NCBI GenBank assembly: GCA_044226785.1
Contig: JBGAGK010000004.1
Coordinates: forward strand, 151,694-215,693
Direction: 5' to 3'
DNA: 64,000 nt
Origin: TMP-86 sp039807285
Lineage (GTDB): Bacteria; Pseudomonadota; Gammaproteobacteria; Steroidobacterales; Steroidobacteraceae
The notes under the pieces were generated by a model. The model saw only the letters and a program-made list of their open reading frames with translations. It had not been told where the DNA came from and did no database searches. The translations under genes and the position numbers were made by a program. Shown here in pieces: positions 8,707 to 17,736 of this stretch; within the stretch, counting starts at the first letter, position 1, and each line of letters starts with the position of its first letter.

Positions 8707-9624
8707 CTATCGAATGCTCTCATCCACGAGCCGGGCCGCAGCGGCCAGCACCTCAGCACTGCGCGCGAGTTCCCGCTGCTCGTCTGCCGCCAGTTCCAGA
8801 TCCACGACCCTTCCCGCACCCTGCCTGCCCAGTGCGATGGGTACGGACATGCTCAGACCCCTGAAGCCGTATTCCCCCTCCAGCACCATCGAGCAGGGAA
8901 AGACCTCGCCGCTGTCCTCGCGGATCGCACGCACGAGGGCGGCGACGCCGACTGCGCAGGTCCAGCCGCTCGTCCGCCCGGACTTGAGCTCCTCGTAACG
9001 CCTGAGGATGTTGGGCACTTCCGAGCGGATCGCACCCTTCTCGGATTCGCTGAACGTGGTTGCGCGCCCATCGATGCGTACCGAACTGAACAGCATGACC
9101 TGGGTATTCCCGTGCTCGCCGATGACCGTGCCCTCGACCGAACCGGCTTTCACCTGCCGGCTCCGGGCCACCAGTTCCCGGAACCGGAATGAATCGTTGA
9201 GCGAATAGCCCAGCACCTGGCGCCGATCGAAGCCGCCCGCGCGCCAGATCGCATAGTTGAGCGGATCCACGGGATTGGTGGCCGTGATCACCACCGCACC
9301 GGGACAGCGCTGCCTGACTTTCCGCGCGGTGTCACACGCCAGTGGAATGTTCTTCGAAAGCATTTCCATGCGGTCGGCGATCACCCCCTGGGGCATTCCG
9401 GCCGCATTGATCACCACATCCGACGCATCCAGGTCCTCGATGTCACCAGCTCTCACCGATACGCCCAGGGCCGCCACCGCGGTGCTCATGTCCATGGCGT
9501 GCTGCTCCACGAGGTTCGGCCGCACGTCGATGAGCACGATTTCCTCGGCGAGCCGCGAGGCCGCCAGATAAAACGCTACGGGCGCGCCCACCGAGCCGGC
9601 TGCACCGATGACTGTTGCTTTCAA
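8707..9624 (-). CDS. Malate/lactate dehydrogenase family protein
   Basis: This NAD-dependent 2-hydroxyacid dehydrogenase has the Rossmann motif VIGAAGSVG, the DVVINAAG and ATNPVDPLN segments, the substrate-binding DRMEML region and the catalytic His in IGEHGNTQV. The TTG at 9624 is preferred because GAGGAGAG lies just upstream and the protein then begins directly at the Rossmann strand; an ATG at 9696 in the same frame would add 24 residues with no family counterpart and would overlap the symporter gene. With the TTG start it has 305 residues, the normal size for malate dehydrogenase. The adjacent carboxylate symporter fits a role in organic-acid use. Malate versus another 2-hydroxyacid cannot be decided. 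Confidence 0.88.
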   Translation of the reverse strand: MKATVIGAAGSVGAPVAFYLAASRLAEEIVLIDVRPNLVEQHAMDMSTAVAALGVSVRAGDIEDLDASDVVINAAGMPQGVIADRMEMLSKNIPLACDTARKVRQRCPGAVVITATNPVDPLNYAIWRAGGFDRRQVLGYSLNDSFRFRELVARSRQVKAGSVEGTVIGEHGNTQVMLFSSVRIDGRATTFSESEKGAIRSEVPNILRRYEELKSGRTSGWTCAVGVAALVRAIREDSGEVFPCSMVLEGEYGFRGLSMSVPIALGRQGAGRVVDLELAADEQRELARSAEVLAAAARLVDESIR

Positions 9625-9673
9625 GAGCGCCTCTCTCCTCGATCCTGCAGCGTCCGCGTCGGGGTTCCGGATG

Positions 9674-11236
9674 TCATGCTGATGACGGGTCTTCACCTGC
9701 CGTGACGTAATCTACCGGATGCGTGGCATCGGCTCCACGTGCGGCTCCAGCCAGATCCATGGCCACCGTGACGAGGGAGGCGATCAGCAGGTTCATGACC
9801 AATGCGTAGAGCGCTGCGTACCCGGGCACGTCGAGACCGGCAAGGTGCAGGACATAGACTGAACTCTGGAAGTGTTGCGCCCCGGCCATGGCAGTGCCGG
9901 CAACCATGCCGATCAGCCACCCGGCCACCAGAGCCCGCCCGTGGAACCATCGCGTGAACAGACCAAGCACGACGGCCGGCAGCGTCTGGATGATCCAGAT
10001 GCCACCCAGCAACTGCAGCTGGATCGCGTACTCGGTGGGAAGGAGGATGATGAAGACCAGCGCACCCAGCTTGATCACCAGGGACACGAGTTTCGCTGAT
10101 CGCGCCTCGGCAGGCCCGCTGAGCGTGCGGTGGAACAGGCCGCGCCAGATGTTGCGCGTGAACAGGTTGGCGGCAGCAATCGACATGATCGCCGCGGGAA
10201 CCAGAGCCCCGATGGCGATGGCCGCAAATGCCACACCCACGAACCAGTCGGGGAACTGGTCGAGAAAAAGCGCCGGTACGGCAAAGTTGGCCCCGTAGCG
10301 CTGGAACAGTGCGGCATGTGCGGGGTTCTGCTTCACATGCGCGGCGAGCGCCATGTAGCCCAGCAGGGCGATCAGCGCGAGCACGACGGAATAGACCGGG
10401 AGCAACGCCATGTTGCGCCGGACCACGTCCCGGCTCCGGGCGCTGAGCAGCCCGGTCACGGCATGCGGATACAGGAACAGCGCCAGGGCCGAACCCAGGG
10501 CCAGCGTGGCGAAGGCACTGGCATTGCCCGGGCCGGCGGCCGATGGGAGAGAAAGCAGGAGCTTTTCGCGCGGCACCGCATTGAAGATGGCGGCAAAGCC
10601 GCCCAGTTTCGCGGGGATGATGACAATCGCCGCACCGACGGTCACGTAGATCAGCACGTCCTTGACCAGCGCGATGAGCGCGGGTGCCCGAAGCCCCGAG
10701 CTGTAGGTGTACGCGGCCAGCACGGCGAAGGCGATGATGAGCGGCAGATCGCGCGCGAACCCCGTGGCCTCGAATCCGAGACCGGCGATGACCACCTCGA
10801 TGCCCACCAGCTGCAGCGCGATGTAGGGCATGGTGGCCATGATGCCGGTGATGGCGACGACGAGGGCAAGCGTCGGGCTGCCGAACCGGGCTTCGACAAA
10901 ATCCGATGCCGTGATGAACCCGTGGCGATGGGACACCGACCACAGCCGGGGGAACACCAGGAAGACGAAGGGATAGACCAGCAGCGTGTAGGGAACCGCG
11001 AAGAAGCCGATCGCACCGGCTCCAAACAGAAGAGCCGGCACCGCAATCAGCGTGTATGCCGTATACAGGTCACCACCCAGGAGGAACCAGGAAACCACAG
11101 TGCCGAACCGCCGGCCCGCCAGCCCCCACTCATCGAGCCGGTCGAGGTCGCCCCGCCGCCATCGCGCTCCCAGGAAGCCCAGGACCGTGACGACCACGAA
11201 TAGCAGGACGAAGACGATCGTCGCGGGCCAGTTCAT
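9674..11236 (-). CDS. Sodium:solute symporter (monocarboxylate permease MctP-like)
   Basis: The 520-residue membrane protein has about 13 hydrophobic segments and the solute:sodium symporter layout: DEWGLAGRRFGTVVSWF near the N-terminus and a GHGFITASDFVEARFG-like loop after the third helix (here RHGFITASDFVEARF). The pairing with a small DUF3311 membrane protein immediately upstream is characteristic of MctP-type permeases, which import lactate, pyruvate and related monocarboxylates with sodium. The malate/lactate dehydrogenase-like gene follows 49 bases downstream. Substrate is inferred from that context. Confidence 0.9.
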   Translation of the reverse strand: MNWPATIVFVLLFVVVTVLGFLGARWRRGDLDRLDEWGLAGRRFGTVVSWFLLGGDLYTAYTLIAVPALLFGAGAIGFFAVPYTLLVYPFVFLVFPRLWSVSHRHGFITASDFVEARFGSPTLALVVAITGIMATMPYIALQLVGIEVVIAGLGFEATGFARDLPLIIAFAVLAAYTYSSGLRAPALIALVKDVLIYVTVGAAIVIIPAKLGGFAAIFNAVPREKLLLSLPSAAGPGNASAFATLALGSALALFLYPHAVTGLLSARSRDVVRRNMALLPVYSVVLALIALLGYMALAAHVKQNPAHAALFQRYGANFAVPALFLDQFPDWFVGVAFAAIAIGALVPAAIMSIAAANLFTRNIWRGLFHRTLSGPAEARSAKLVSLVIKLGALVFIILLPTEYAIQLQLLGGIWIIQTLPAVVLGLFTRWFHGRALVAGWLIGMVAGTAMAGAQHFQSSVYVLHLAGLDVPGYAALYALVMNLLIASLVTVAMDLAGAARGADATHPVDYVTAGEDPSSA

Positions 11237-11281
11237 GTGGTCGCAAGCCGGGAGCCACGGACTCCACCACTTCGGGGCCCG

Positions 11282-11491
11282 TCAGACATCCAGCACATAA
11301 GCCACCACCACCGCGATCGCACACACCACGATCCAGGCAATCTGGAACCAGTAGAAGAAGGGGATGCCCGCGAGATCAGGTTCAATCCGGTTGTACAACG
11401 GGACCCAGAGCGATACGACGACGACGGCCAGAAACAACGCGTACACCAGCCAGTGCCGGCCCGTGAAGCGGGAGGAACTCTTCGGCGTCAT
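11282..11491 (-). CDS. DUF3311 small membrane protein
   Basis: A 69-residue protein with two transmembrane helices separated by the motif PLYNRIEP and followed by GIPFFYWFQ, which is the signature of DUF3311. These proteins are encoded directly upstream of SSS-family permeases and are thought to be accessory subunits. Here the symporter starts 45 bases downstream on the same strand. The ribosome site is weak. Confidence 0.85.
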   Translation of the reverse strand: MTPKSSSRFTGRHWLVYALFLAVVVVSLWVPLYNRIEPDLAGIPFFYWFQIAWIVVCAIAVVVAYVLDV

Positions 11492-11770
11492 GCTTCGTGC
11501 CCGGAACCTGCGACCGGAAGACCCATGCAGCCCATGCCGTCATTCATCGTCATTGAAACTCCCCACGTGCACACGGGGATGGCAACCATCAAAGTGGATG
11601 GTACCTGCAGTCCCCCGCTCCTGTTCCAGACCGGGTCAGGCTACCGACCCACATTGAATAATGCCAGATGAGATTCATTCCCGAGACAACTACTTATAGA
11701 CAGACACCCGGCGGAGTCCCTAGCCTTGCGTGCGTCCCGGTCAGAAGACCCCTCGCCCAGGCACCCGATC

Positions 11771-12436
11771 ATGGAGCACCCACGTCCCCCGCTGACGTTG
11801 CTGCGCGGCGCAGCGACCATCCTGCCCCGCCCTGTCCTGACCCGCCTGACGAACGCCGTCGTACGCGGTCTCGACCGCAACCATCCGTCGCTCCTGCGCA
11901 ACGTCGCAGGGCTCGCACCGGCGCTGATCCACATCGCTCCCACCGACCTGCCCTATGGCTTTGCACTTCGGGTCGGACGCGCGCCGGTCACGCTGGCGAT
12001 TGTCGATGAGCGCCCGGCAGATGCCGACGCCGACGTGCGCGCCAGTGCTGGCGTGCTCATCGATCTGCTCGAGGGCCGCATCGACAGCGACACGCTGTTC
12101 TTCCGTCGTGACCTGGAGATCCTGGGCAACACGGCCGTGATCGTCGGGCTGCGCAATGTGCTGGATCGCGAGGAGCTGAACCTGGCCACCGAACTCGGGG
12201 CGCTGTGCGGCCCGCTGCGGCCGGCGGCGAGGCGCGCCGCGGTCGCCCTCGATCGGCTGCTGGAACGCATGGGCTCACGGGTTGCCGCCCTGCACCGCAC
12301 GCTCCACCCGGAGAGCGGGCACCAGCCCGACATCGCGGCGGACCTGGATCGTTGCCGCACCGAGATCCGCGCGCTGACGGCGCGGCTCGCCGCAGTCGAG
12401 GCGCGCCAGAAAAGACGCGAAGAGAAAGAGGCGTGA
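11771..12436 (+). CDS. ubiT: Ubiquinone biosynthesis accessory factor UbiT (SCP2 domain)
   Basis: A roughly 221-residue protein with an SCP2-like sterol-carrier fold (central segment DTLFFRRDLEILGNT) followed by a charged, coiled-coil-like C-terminus. UbiT binds polyisoprenoid lipids and is required with UbiU and UbiV for oxygen-independent ubiquinone synthesis. The identification rests on the SCP2 domain plus the adjacent ubiU-ubiV pair. The ATG at 11771 matches the usual N-terminus; a TTG at 11726 in the same frame has a better spaced GGAG and cannot be excluded. The C-terminal 50 residues are longer than in E. coli. The stop overlaps the ubiU start as GTGA. Confidence 0.85.
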   Translation: MEHPRPPLTLLRGAATILPRPVLTRLTNAVVRGLDRNHPSLLRNVAGLAPALIHIAPTDLPYGFALRVGRAPVTLAIVDERPADADADVRASAGVLIDLLEGRIDSDTLFFRRDLEILGNTAVIVGLRNVLDREELNLATELGALCGPLRPAARRAAVALDRLLERMGSRVAALHRTLHPESGHQPDIAADLDRCRTEIRALTARLAAVEARQKRREEKEA

Positions 12437-13431
12437 GCGAACCCTTTCTGGAACTCGTCTGTCCGGCCGGCACACCGGCGGCGTTGCGCGCCGCCGTCGA
12501 TGCGGGAGCGGACACGGTGTATTGCGGGTTTCGCGATTGCACCAACGCTCGCAACTATCCCGGCCTGAATTTTGACGTCGATGAAATGCGTGAGGGCATT
12601 GCCTATGCGCATGCGCGCGGCAGGAAGTTGCTGGTGGCCATCAATACCTTCCCGCCGGCCGGTGGCGAAGGGCCCTGGCATCGTGCGGTCGACCAGGCGG
12701 CCGCCATCGGCGCCGATGCGGTCATCCTGGCCGACATCGGCGTGCTGGACTACGCGACGCGCCACCACCCCGGGCTGCGCCGCCATCTGTCGGTACAGGC
12801 CTCTGCGGCCAATCCGCCGTCGGTCGCATTCTATCGGGACCATTTCGGCATCAGGCGGGTGGTATTGCCGCGCGTGTTGTCTGTCAGGGAAGTGGCCGAG
12901 GTCATCGAAGCGACGGGGGTGGAGATCGAGGTGTTCGCATTCGGCAGCGTCGGGCCCATGTCCGAAGGGCGCTGCTTCCTGTCCTCCTATCTCACGGGTC
13001 TCTCGCCCACCAGTGAAGGCGCCTGCGCGCCGGCCAGCCACGTAACATACGTCGAACAGGACGGGCAGACCCTCTCGAAGCTCGGTGGCACCACGCTCAA
13101 CAGCTTCGCGCGAGGCGAGCCGGCCGCCTACCCGACGCCCTGCAAGGGTCGCTACGTCACACACGGCCGTGCATCGTACCTTTTCGAAGAGCCGACCGGG
13201 CTCAATGCGATCACGATCCTGCCTGAGCTCAAGCAGGCGGGCGTGACCGCCCTGAAGATCGAAGGCCGCCAACGGAGCCGTGCCTACGTGACCCAGGTGG
13301 TGACGACTTTCCGCCAGGCGATCGATGCACTCGCGCGCGGAGAACACGCGGCCCCGCCGGCCGCAGAACTGCGTCGCGAGACCGAGGGCGGTCGCGAGAC
13401 CTTCGGCGCATACCACAAGGGCTGGCGATGA
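12433..13431 (+). CDS. ubiU: UbiU, U32 family, O2-independent ubiquinone hydroxylase component
   Basis: A 332-residue member of peptidase family U32 (not a peptidase). UbiU and UbiV form a heterodimer in which each subunit carries a [4Fe-4S] cluster and hydroxylates the ubiquinone ring anaerobically, using prephenate as oxygen donor. The family segments EGRCFLSSYLTG and GACAPASHV are present. Three cluster cysteines (Cys181, Cys198, Cys237) keep the spacing of E. coli Cys176, Cys193 and Cys232, but the position of the fourth (E. coli Cys169) is Gly174 in the stretch GSVGPMSEGRC. The start is GTG inside the ubiT stop; ATGA links it to ubiV. Confidence 0.92.
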   Translation: MSEPFLELVCPAGTPAALRAAVDAGADTVYCGFRDCTNARNYPGLNFDVDEMREGIAYAHARGRKLLVAINTFPPAGGEGPWHRAVDQAAAIGADAVILADIGVLDYATRHHPGLRRHLSVQASAANPPSVAFYRDHFGIRRVVLPRVLSVREVAEVIEATGVEIEVFAFGSVGPMSEGRCFLSSYLTGLSPTSEGACAPASHVTYVEQDGQTLSKLGGTTLNSFARGEPAAYPTPCKGRYVTHGRASYLFEEPTGLNAITILPELKQAGVTALKIEGRQRSRAYVTQVVTTFRQAIDALARGEHAAPPAAELRRETEGGRETFGAYHKGWR

Positions 13432-14327
13432 ACACCCATCCGCCCGCCCGGTTGACGCTCGGACCGTTGCTCTATCACTGGCCGGCGCGCAAGCGCCGGG
13501 ACTTCTATTTCCAGGTCGCCGACGAGATGCCCGTCGACACGGTCTATCTCGGCGAGGTCGTCTGCTCGAAACGCGAGTCGACCTTCGAGCCGCATCGTCA
13601 CGAAGTCATCGACCGGCTGCGGGCGGCAGGGAAGGAAGTCGTCATCTCGACGCTTGCGCTGGTCACGACACCGCACGAGCAGGAAACGATCCGTGAGCTG
13701 ATCGCCGAGGGGCTGCTCATCGAGGCCAACGATGTCGCCTGCGTGCAGCTGCTGGCCGGCACGCCGCATGTCGTCGGCCCTTACATCAACGTGTTCAACG
13801 AAGGCAGCCGCGATTTTCTGGCGGGCCGTGGGGCGGTGCGCATCGTGCTGCCGGTCGAGATTCCGCTGAAATCCATCCGGGTCGTTGCGGCACGTGAAGA
13901 CGGGCCTGAACTCGAGGTGCAGGTGTTCGGTCGCCAGCCACTGTCCGTGGCGATGCGCTGCTACCACGCGCGCGCCCACAACCGGACCAAGGACCATTGC
14001 CAGCTCGTCTGCGGCCTCGACAGCAACGGTCTGGCGGCCGACACGATCGATGGGCAAGAGATCCTGATCGTCAATGGCACCCAGACGCAGACTCACGGCC
14101 ATGTCGTGCTCCTGTCGGAACTGGAGGAGCTTCGCATGGCCGGCGTCCGGAACTTCCGGATTTCGCCGCAGGATCACGACATGGCGCGGATCGTCGCCCT
14201 GTACCGAGGCGTGCTCGACGGCCATTCCGGACCCGACGATGCCGTGAATGCCCTGAAGGACCTGACCGGCGGCATCCCCTTCATCAATGGTTTTTACCAT
14301 GGCCGCGAGGGCCTGGCCTGGGTCTGA
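13428..14327 (+). CDS. ubiV: UbiV, U32 family, O2-independent ubiquinone hydroxylase component
   Basis: A 299-residue U32-family protein, partner of UbiU. All four cysteines expected for its [4Fe-4S] cluster are present: Cys46 in GEVVCSKR, then Cys178, Cys191 and Cys195, with the spacings (13 and 4) of the E. coli protein. The start overlaps ubiU by four bases and the three ubi genes form a tight operon, suggesting ubiquinone synthesis under oxygen limitation. The 3' end overlaps the convergent PQQ dehydrogenase gene by 44 bases. Confidence 0.94.
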   Translation: MNTHPPARLTLGPLLYHWPARKRRDFYFQVADEMPVDTVYLGEVVCSKRESTFEPHRHEVIDRLRAAGKEVVISTLALVTTPHEQETIRELIAEGLLIEANDVACVQLLAGTPHVVGPYINVFNEGSRDFLAGRGAVRIVLPVEIPLKSIRVVAAREDGPELEVQVFGRQPLSVAMRCYHARAHNRTKDHCQLVCGLDSNGLAADTIDGQEILIVNGTQTQTHGHVVLLSELEELRMAGVRNFRISPQDHDMARIVALYRGVLDGHSGPDDAVNALKDLTGGIPFINGFYHGREGLAWV

Positions 14328-16539
14328 CCTGGCTGCGATAAGCCTTCCAGGCTTCATCGATGATGTAGGCGTGGATCGAATCGACCTCGTCTTTCGTCAA
14401 CAGGTCATCGAATCTTTCCATGCCCGTCGGCGCCACAGCACCCCGCAGCACGATGTCATCGAAAGCCGAATGCTGCGCGCCGCTCAACTGCCTGAGATCG
14501 GGCGTCACACTCACGCCCATGACGTGACAGCGGGAGCACTCCTGCACGAACAGCACCTCGCCACGACGGATCGAGGCCTGAGTCGCCCTGAGCTGAGGCG
14601 GCTCCTCGAAGACCACCGGGGCGCGCTTTGGCGGCAGCGGCACCTCGCTCCCGTCCAGCCTGAATGCGATCACGCGGTTGACATTCTCGTAGGTGGCAGC
14701 CGCACTGCCCGGCGGTACAGGGCCGACAGTGATGGCTGCCCCGCCATAGCCCGCCTGCACCGCGACGTACTGCACTCCGTTCACCGAATAGGTCATGGGT
14801 GCAGCCATCAGATGGCTCCCCGTCCTGAGCACCTTGAGCACGGCACCGGTGTCGGCGGCGTAGACCCACAGCTCGCCCGAACCGCGTCCCTGAAACACGA
14901 GGTTGCCGGCGGTCGAGAGCACACCACCGTCGTAACCGCGCAGGCCGCTCGAAGTCTCGTGCTCCCAGACGACCTTTCCCGCGACCGGATCCCAGGCACG
15001 GAGCAACTCCCTGACCAGTTTCTCCGGTCGCTCCTGCCTGAGCCTGGTGATGTCCGGGAGCGGTCCGTACAGGGACTTCAGGCTCGCCGGATCATAACTG
15101 TCGTCCGGCATGATGCCGTTGACCGTATAGAACCCGTCGACGAATTTGACTGCACCTCCATTCGAGGCCATGTCCACCCAGATGTTCGGCACATCGATCA
15201 CCGGAATGTAGACGTAATGGGTCGCCGGATCGTAGGACATCGGGTTCCAGGTGTGGCCGCCCGCCCACGATGGATAGATGTTCTTGGGTCCCGTGTGCCA
15301 GTCAGCACGCCCGGTGACGACCGGGCGCCCTGTCCTGAGGTCGACTCCCGAGGCCCAGTTGACGTAAGTGTAGGCATGAGCCGACAACAGCTCGCCGCTT
15401 CCACGATCGAGCACATAGAAAAAGCCGTTCTTCGAGGCCTGCATGATCACCGCGCGCGGTTTGCCAGCGAACGGCAACTCGGCAAACACGAATTTCTGCA
15501 CGGCGTCGTAATCCCAGCTGTCATGAGGGGTGGTCTGGTAGTACCACTTGAGTCTTCCGGTGGTCGCGTTGACCGCCAGAATGCTGGCGGTGTACAGGCT
15601 GTCGAGACGGGATTTGCCGAGTTGGCGAAGATCGTAGGGCGCAGCATTCGCCGTGCCGAAGTAGACCAGGTCGAGGGCCGGGTCATAGGCAAAGGCATCC
15701 CAGGCTGCCCCACCGCCCTGGAAGTCGGCGCCGCGCTTCGGATCCCAGGTCCGGTCCGCAGCGGCAAGCTCCGGATGTTCGTACGCGTGGCCGGGTGCCG
15801 GTGGCACGGTGTAGAAGCGCCATCGCAGCTGCCCCGTTTCGAGATCGTAGGCGGACACGTAGCCGCGCACACCGCGCTTGCCCATGTCCGAGCCGCTGTT
15901 GCCGATCACCACCACTTTTCCGGCGATCTGCGGAGCTCCACTGCTCGAGTAGGGCAGCGAGTGATCCACGATGGTGTCCACGTCCCACACCTTGCGGCCC
16001 GTCGCAGCATCGATGGCGTGCAGGCGCCCGTCGACGGCGGCGACGTACACACGGCCCTTCCAGACGGCGACGCCGCGGTTGACCATGTCGCAGCAGGGGT
16101 TCCGGGCGGCCGCGAGGTCTGCATGCGGATCGTAACGCCAGCGCTCGACCCCCGTGGCTGCATCCAGCGCATACACATAACCCCACGACCCCGAGGTGTA
16201 CATGACACCGTCGACGACGATGGGCGTTGCCTCCTGGCCGCGGCGGGTGCCGAGATCGTATTGCCATGCGAATCCAAGGCGCGCGACATTGGTTGCATCG
16301 ATCGCCCTGAGCGGAGAGTGGTAAGTACCGGCCTGGTCGCGACCCCCGGTGAACCAGTCCGCAGGCTCACGATCGGCGGCTGCAAGACGCGCTTCGTCGA
16401 CCGCGCCGGCCGGCTTCGGTGCCGACGCTGGTGCCGGCGCGGGCTGCCGATGGCAGCCCGCCACGCAAGTCAGCAGCAGGCTTGCAGCACACCTCGCGAC
16501 CCATCTCCCGCACCGCCTGGGTCTGCATGCACTCGTCAT
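14284..16539 (-). CDS. PQQ-dependent quinohemoprotein alcohol dehydrogenase-like lipoprotein
   Basis: A 751-residue periplasmic enzyme of the methanol/ethanol dehydrogenase family. It begins with a signal ending in the lipobox VAGC (Cys29), so it is probably lipid-anchored. The eight-bladed PQQ propeller contains the vicinal cysteine pair at 149-150 (NPCCDMVNRG), repeated W-motifs such as LYTASILAVNATTGRLKW, and the HDSWDYDAV region around the catalytic Asp. A C-terminal cytochrome c domain follows with CSRCH at about 668-672 and a candidate Met ligand in PTGM. This is the type II (quinohemoprotein) architecture. GGGGGAGGG precedes the ATG at 16539. No pqq biosynthesis genes are in the window; the alcohol substrate is unknown. 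Confidence 0.92.
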   Translation of the reverse strand: MTSACRPRRCGRWVARCAASLLLTCVAGCHRQPAPAPASAPKPAGAVDEARLAAADREPADWFTGGRDQAGTYHSPLRAIDATNVARLGFAWQYDLGTRRGQEATPIVVDGVMYTSGSWGYVYALDAATGVERWRYDPHADLAAARNPCCDMVNRGVAVWKGRVYVAAVDGRLHAIDAATGRKVWDVDTIVDHSLPYSSSGAPQIAGKVVVIGNSGSDMGKRGVRGYVSAYDLETGQLRWRFYTVPPAPGHAYEHPELAAADRTWDPKRGADFQGGGAAWDAFAYDPALDLVYFGTANAAPYDLRQLGKSRLDSLYTASILAVNATTGRLKWYYQTTPHDSWDYDAVQKFVFAELPFAGKPRAVIMQASKNGFFYVLDRGSGELLSAHAYTYVNWASGVDLRTGRPVVTGRADWHTGPKNIYPSWAGGHTWNPMSYDPATHYVYIPVIDVPNIWVDMASNGGAVKFVDGFYTVNGIMPDDSYDPASLKSLYGPLPDITRLRQERPEKLVRELLRAWDPVAGKVVWEHETSSGLRGYDGGVLSTAGNLVFQGRGSGELWVYAADTGAVLKVLRTGSHLMAAPMTYSVNGVQYVAVQAGYGGAAITVGPVPPGSAAATYENVNRVIAFRLDGSEVPLPPKRAPVVFEEPPQLRATQASIRRGEVLFVQECSRCHVMGVSVTPDLRQLSGAQHSAFDDIVLRGAVAPTGMERFDDLLTKDEVDSIHAYIIDEAWKAYRSQVRPRPGPRGHGKNH

Positions 16540-16582
16540 GTAATGCCCTCCCCCTGCGCCGTCCACGGGACTGAAGTCGCTG

Positions 16583-17644
16583 TCATGATCCGGCGTTGAG
16601 CTCTTCCATCAATGTGTAAACGAGCCGGCCAGCCGGCAACTCACGGACCAGGGACGCACCCTGACCGGCCCAATGGGCTGAAAACGCGTCGTTTCCCTGC
16701 CTGATCGCCGCGCCCATCAGGCGCTTTGCGGCATCGTAGGCGAGCGGATAGGCGGCCGGCTCCACGCAGCCCGCCTCAGCGCAAGCGACGAACCGGTTGA
16801 GGATGCCGCGTGCAGGACGGCCGGAGAAGACGCTTGTGAGACGGGTAATGCCCGCCCGTTCACTCTTGAGTGCTGCCCGGTACCCTGCATCAGCCCTGGA
16901 TTCAGGGCATGGAATGAATGCCGTACCCAGCTGGGCGGCAGATGCGCCCAGAGCCAGCATTGCCCGGATCCCCTGGCCATCCATGATGCCGCCCGCCGCA
17001 ATGACCGGCCGGTTCACGCGCCTTGCCAGAAGCCTGACCAGCACGGCAGTGCTCAGGCGTTGATCCTCGGCGGAAGCGTCGAATACGCCGCGATGCCCGC
17101 CCGCTTCGATGCCCTGCGCAATGATGGCATCCACTCCGGCTTCCTCGATCAGTGCTGCTTCATGCAGGCTGGTGGCGGTCGCCAGCGTAAGCATGCCCGC
17201 GGATTGCAACGCCCGGATTCGTTCTCCCGATGGCAGGCCGAAATGAAAGCTGACGACCGCAGGCCGTTCTTCCAGCAGCATGTCGAACACGTCATTCCCG
17301 TCGAGAAAGCCGGGATAGAGTTCGGTCAGCCCGTTCGGCACCTCGGCACCCAACTCGTGGAACAGCGGTTCAAGATGTTTCAGCCACGCCGCCTCGCGTT
17401 GCGCGTCACGAACCGGCCGCGCGTGGCAGAAGACATTCACGTTGAACGGCCGGCCGGTCAACGCCCGCGTCGCGCGGATCATCTGCCGTGCCTGTTCTGC
17501 CGTGCTGGAACCAATCCCCAGGGAACCCAGAGCGCCCGCGTTCGAAACCTCGGCCGCCATTTTCGGCGTGGAAACACCCGCCATCGGCGCCTGGATGACC
17601 GGATGGATACCCAGCCGGTCGATGAATGAATCAACGACGATCAT
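16583..17644 (-). CDS. Nitronate monooxygenase family flavoprotein
   Basis: A roughly 353-residue FMN-binding TIM-barrel protein of the 2-nitropropane dioxygenase/nitronate monooxygenase family. Markers are IQAPMAGVSTPKMAAEVSNAG-like N-terminus, FNVNVFCH, IIAQGIEAGGHRG with the conserved His, and VIAAGGIMDG for FMN phosphate binding. It oxidises alkyl nitronates or acts as an NAD(P)H-flavin oxidoreductase. A GTG at 17662 in frame would add six residues; neither start has a strong ribosome site. It lies between the PQQ dehydrogenase and a LysR gene, all on the minus strand. Confidence 0.9.
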   Translation of the reverse strand: MIVVDSFIDRLGIHPVIQAPMAGVSTPKMAAEVSNAGALGSLGIGSSTAEQARQMIRATRALTGRPFNVNVFCHARPVRDAQREAAWLKHLEPLFHELGAEVPNGLTELYPGFLDGNDVFDMLLEERPAVVSFHFGLPSGERIRALQSAGMLTLATATSLHEAALIEEAGVDAIIAQGIEAGGHRGVFDASAEDQRLSTAVLVRLLARRVNRPVIAAGGIMDGQGIRAMLALGASAAQLGTAFIPCPESRADAGYRAALKSERAGITRLTSVFSGRPARGILNRFVACAEAGCVEPAAYPLAYDAAKRLMGAAIRQGNDAFSAHWAGQGASLVRELPAGRLVYTLMEELNAGS

Positions 17645-17736
17645 CGAACTGCCCGTGGCCACGGAATGCGGCGATCTTGCGCCTTGAACCGCAGCGGGTA
17701 CAACTCCCGATGTGCGTCCGGGCCCTCACGCGACGA

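Noticed and set aside
14287..16599. Long plus-strand open frame of about 770 codons opposite the PQQ dehydrogenase gene
   Set aside because: It is a mirror of GC-rich coding DNA: no recognisable domain, no ribosome site, and the opposite strand encodes a clear full-length enzyme.
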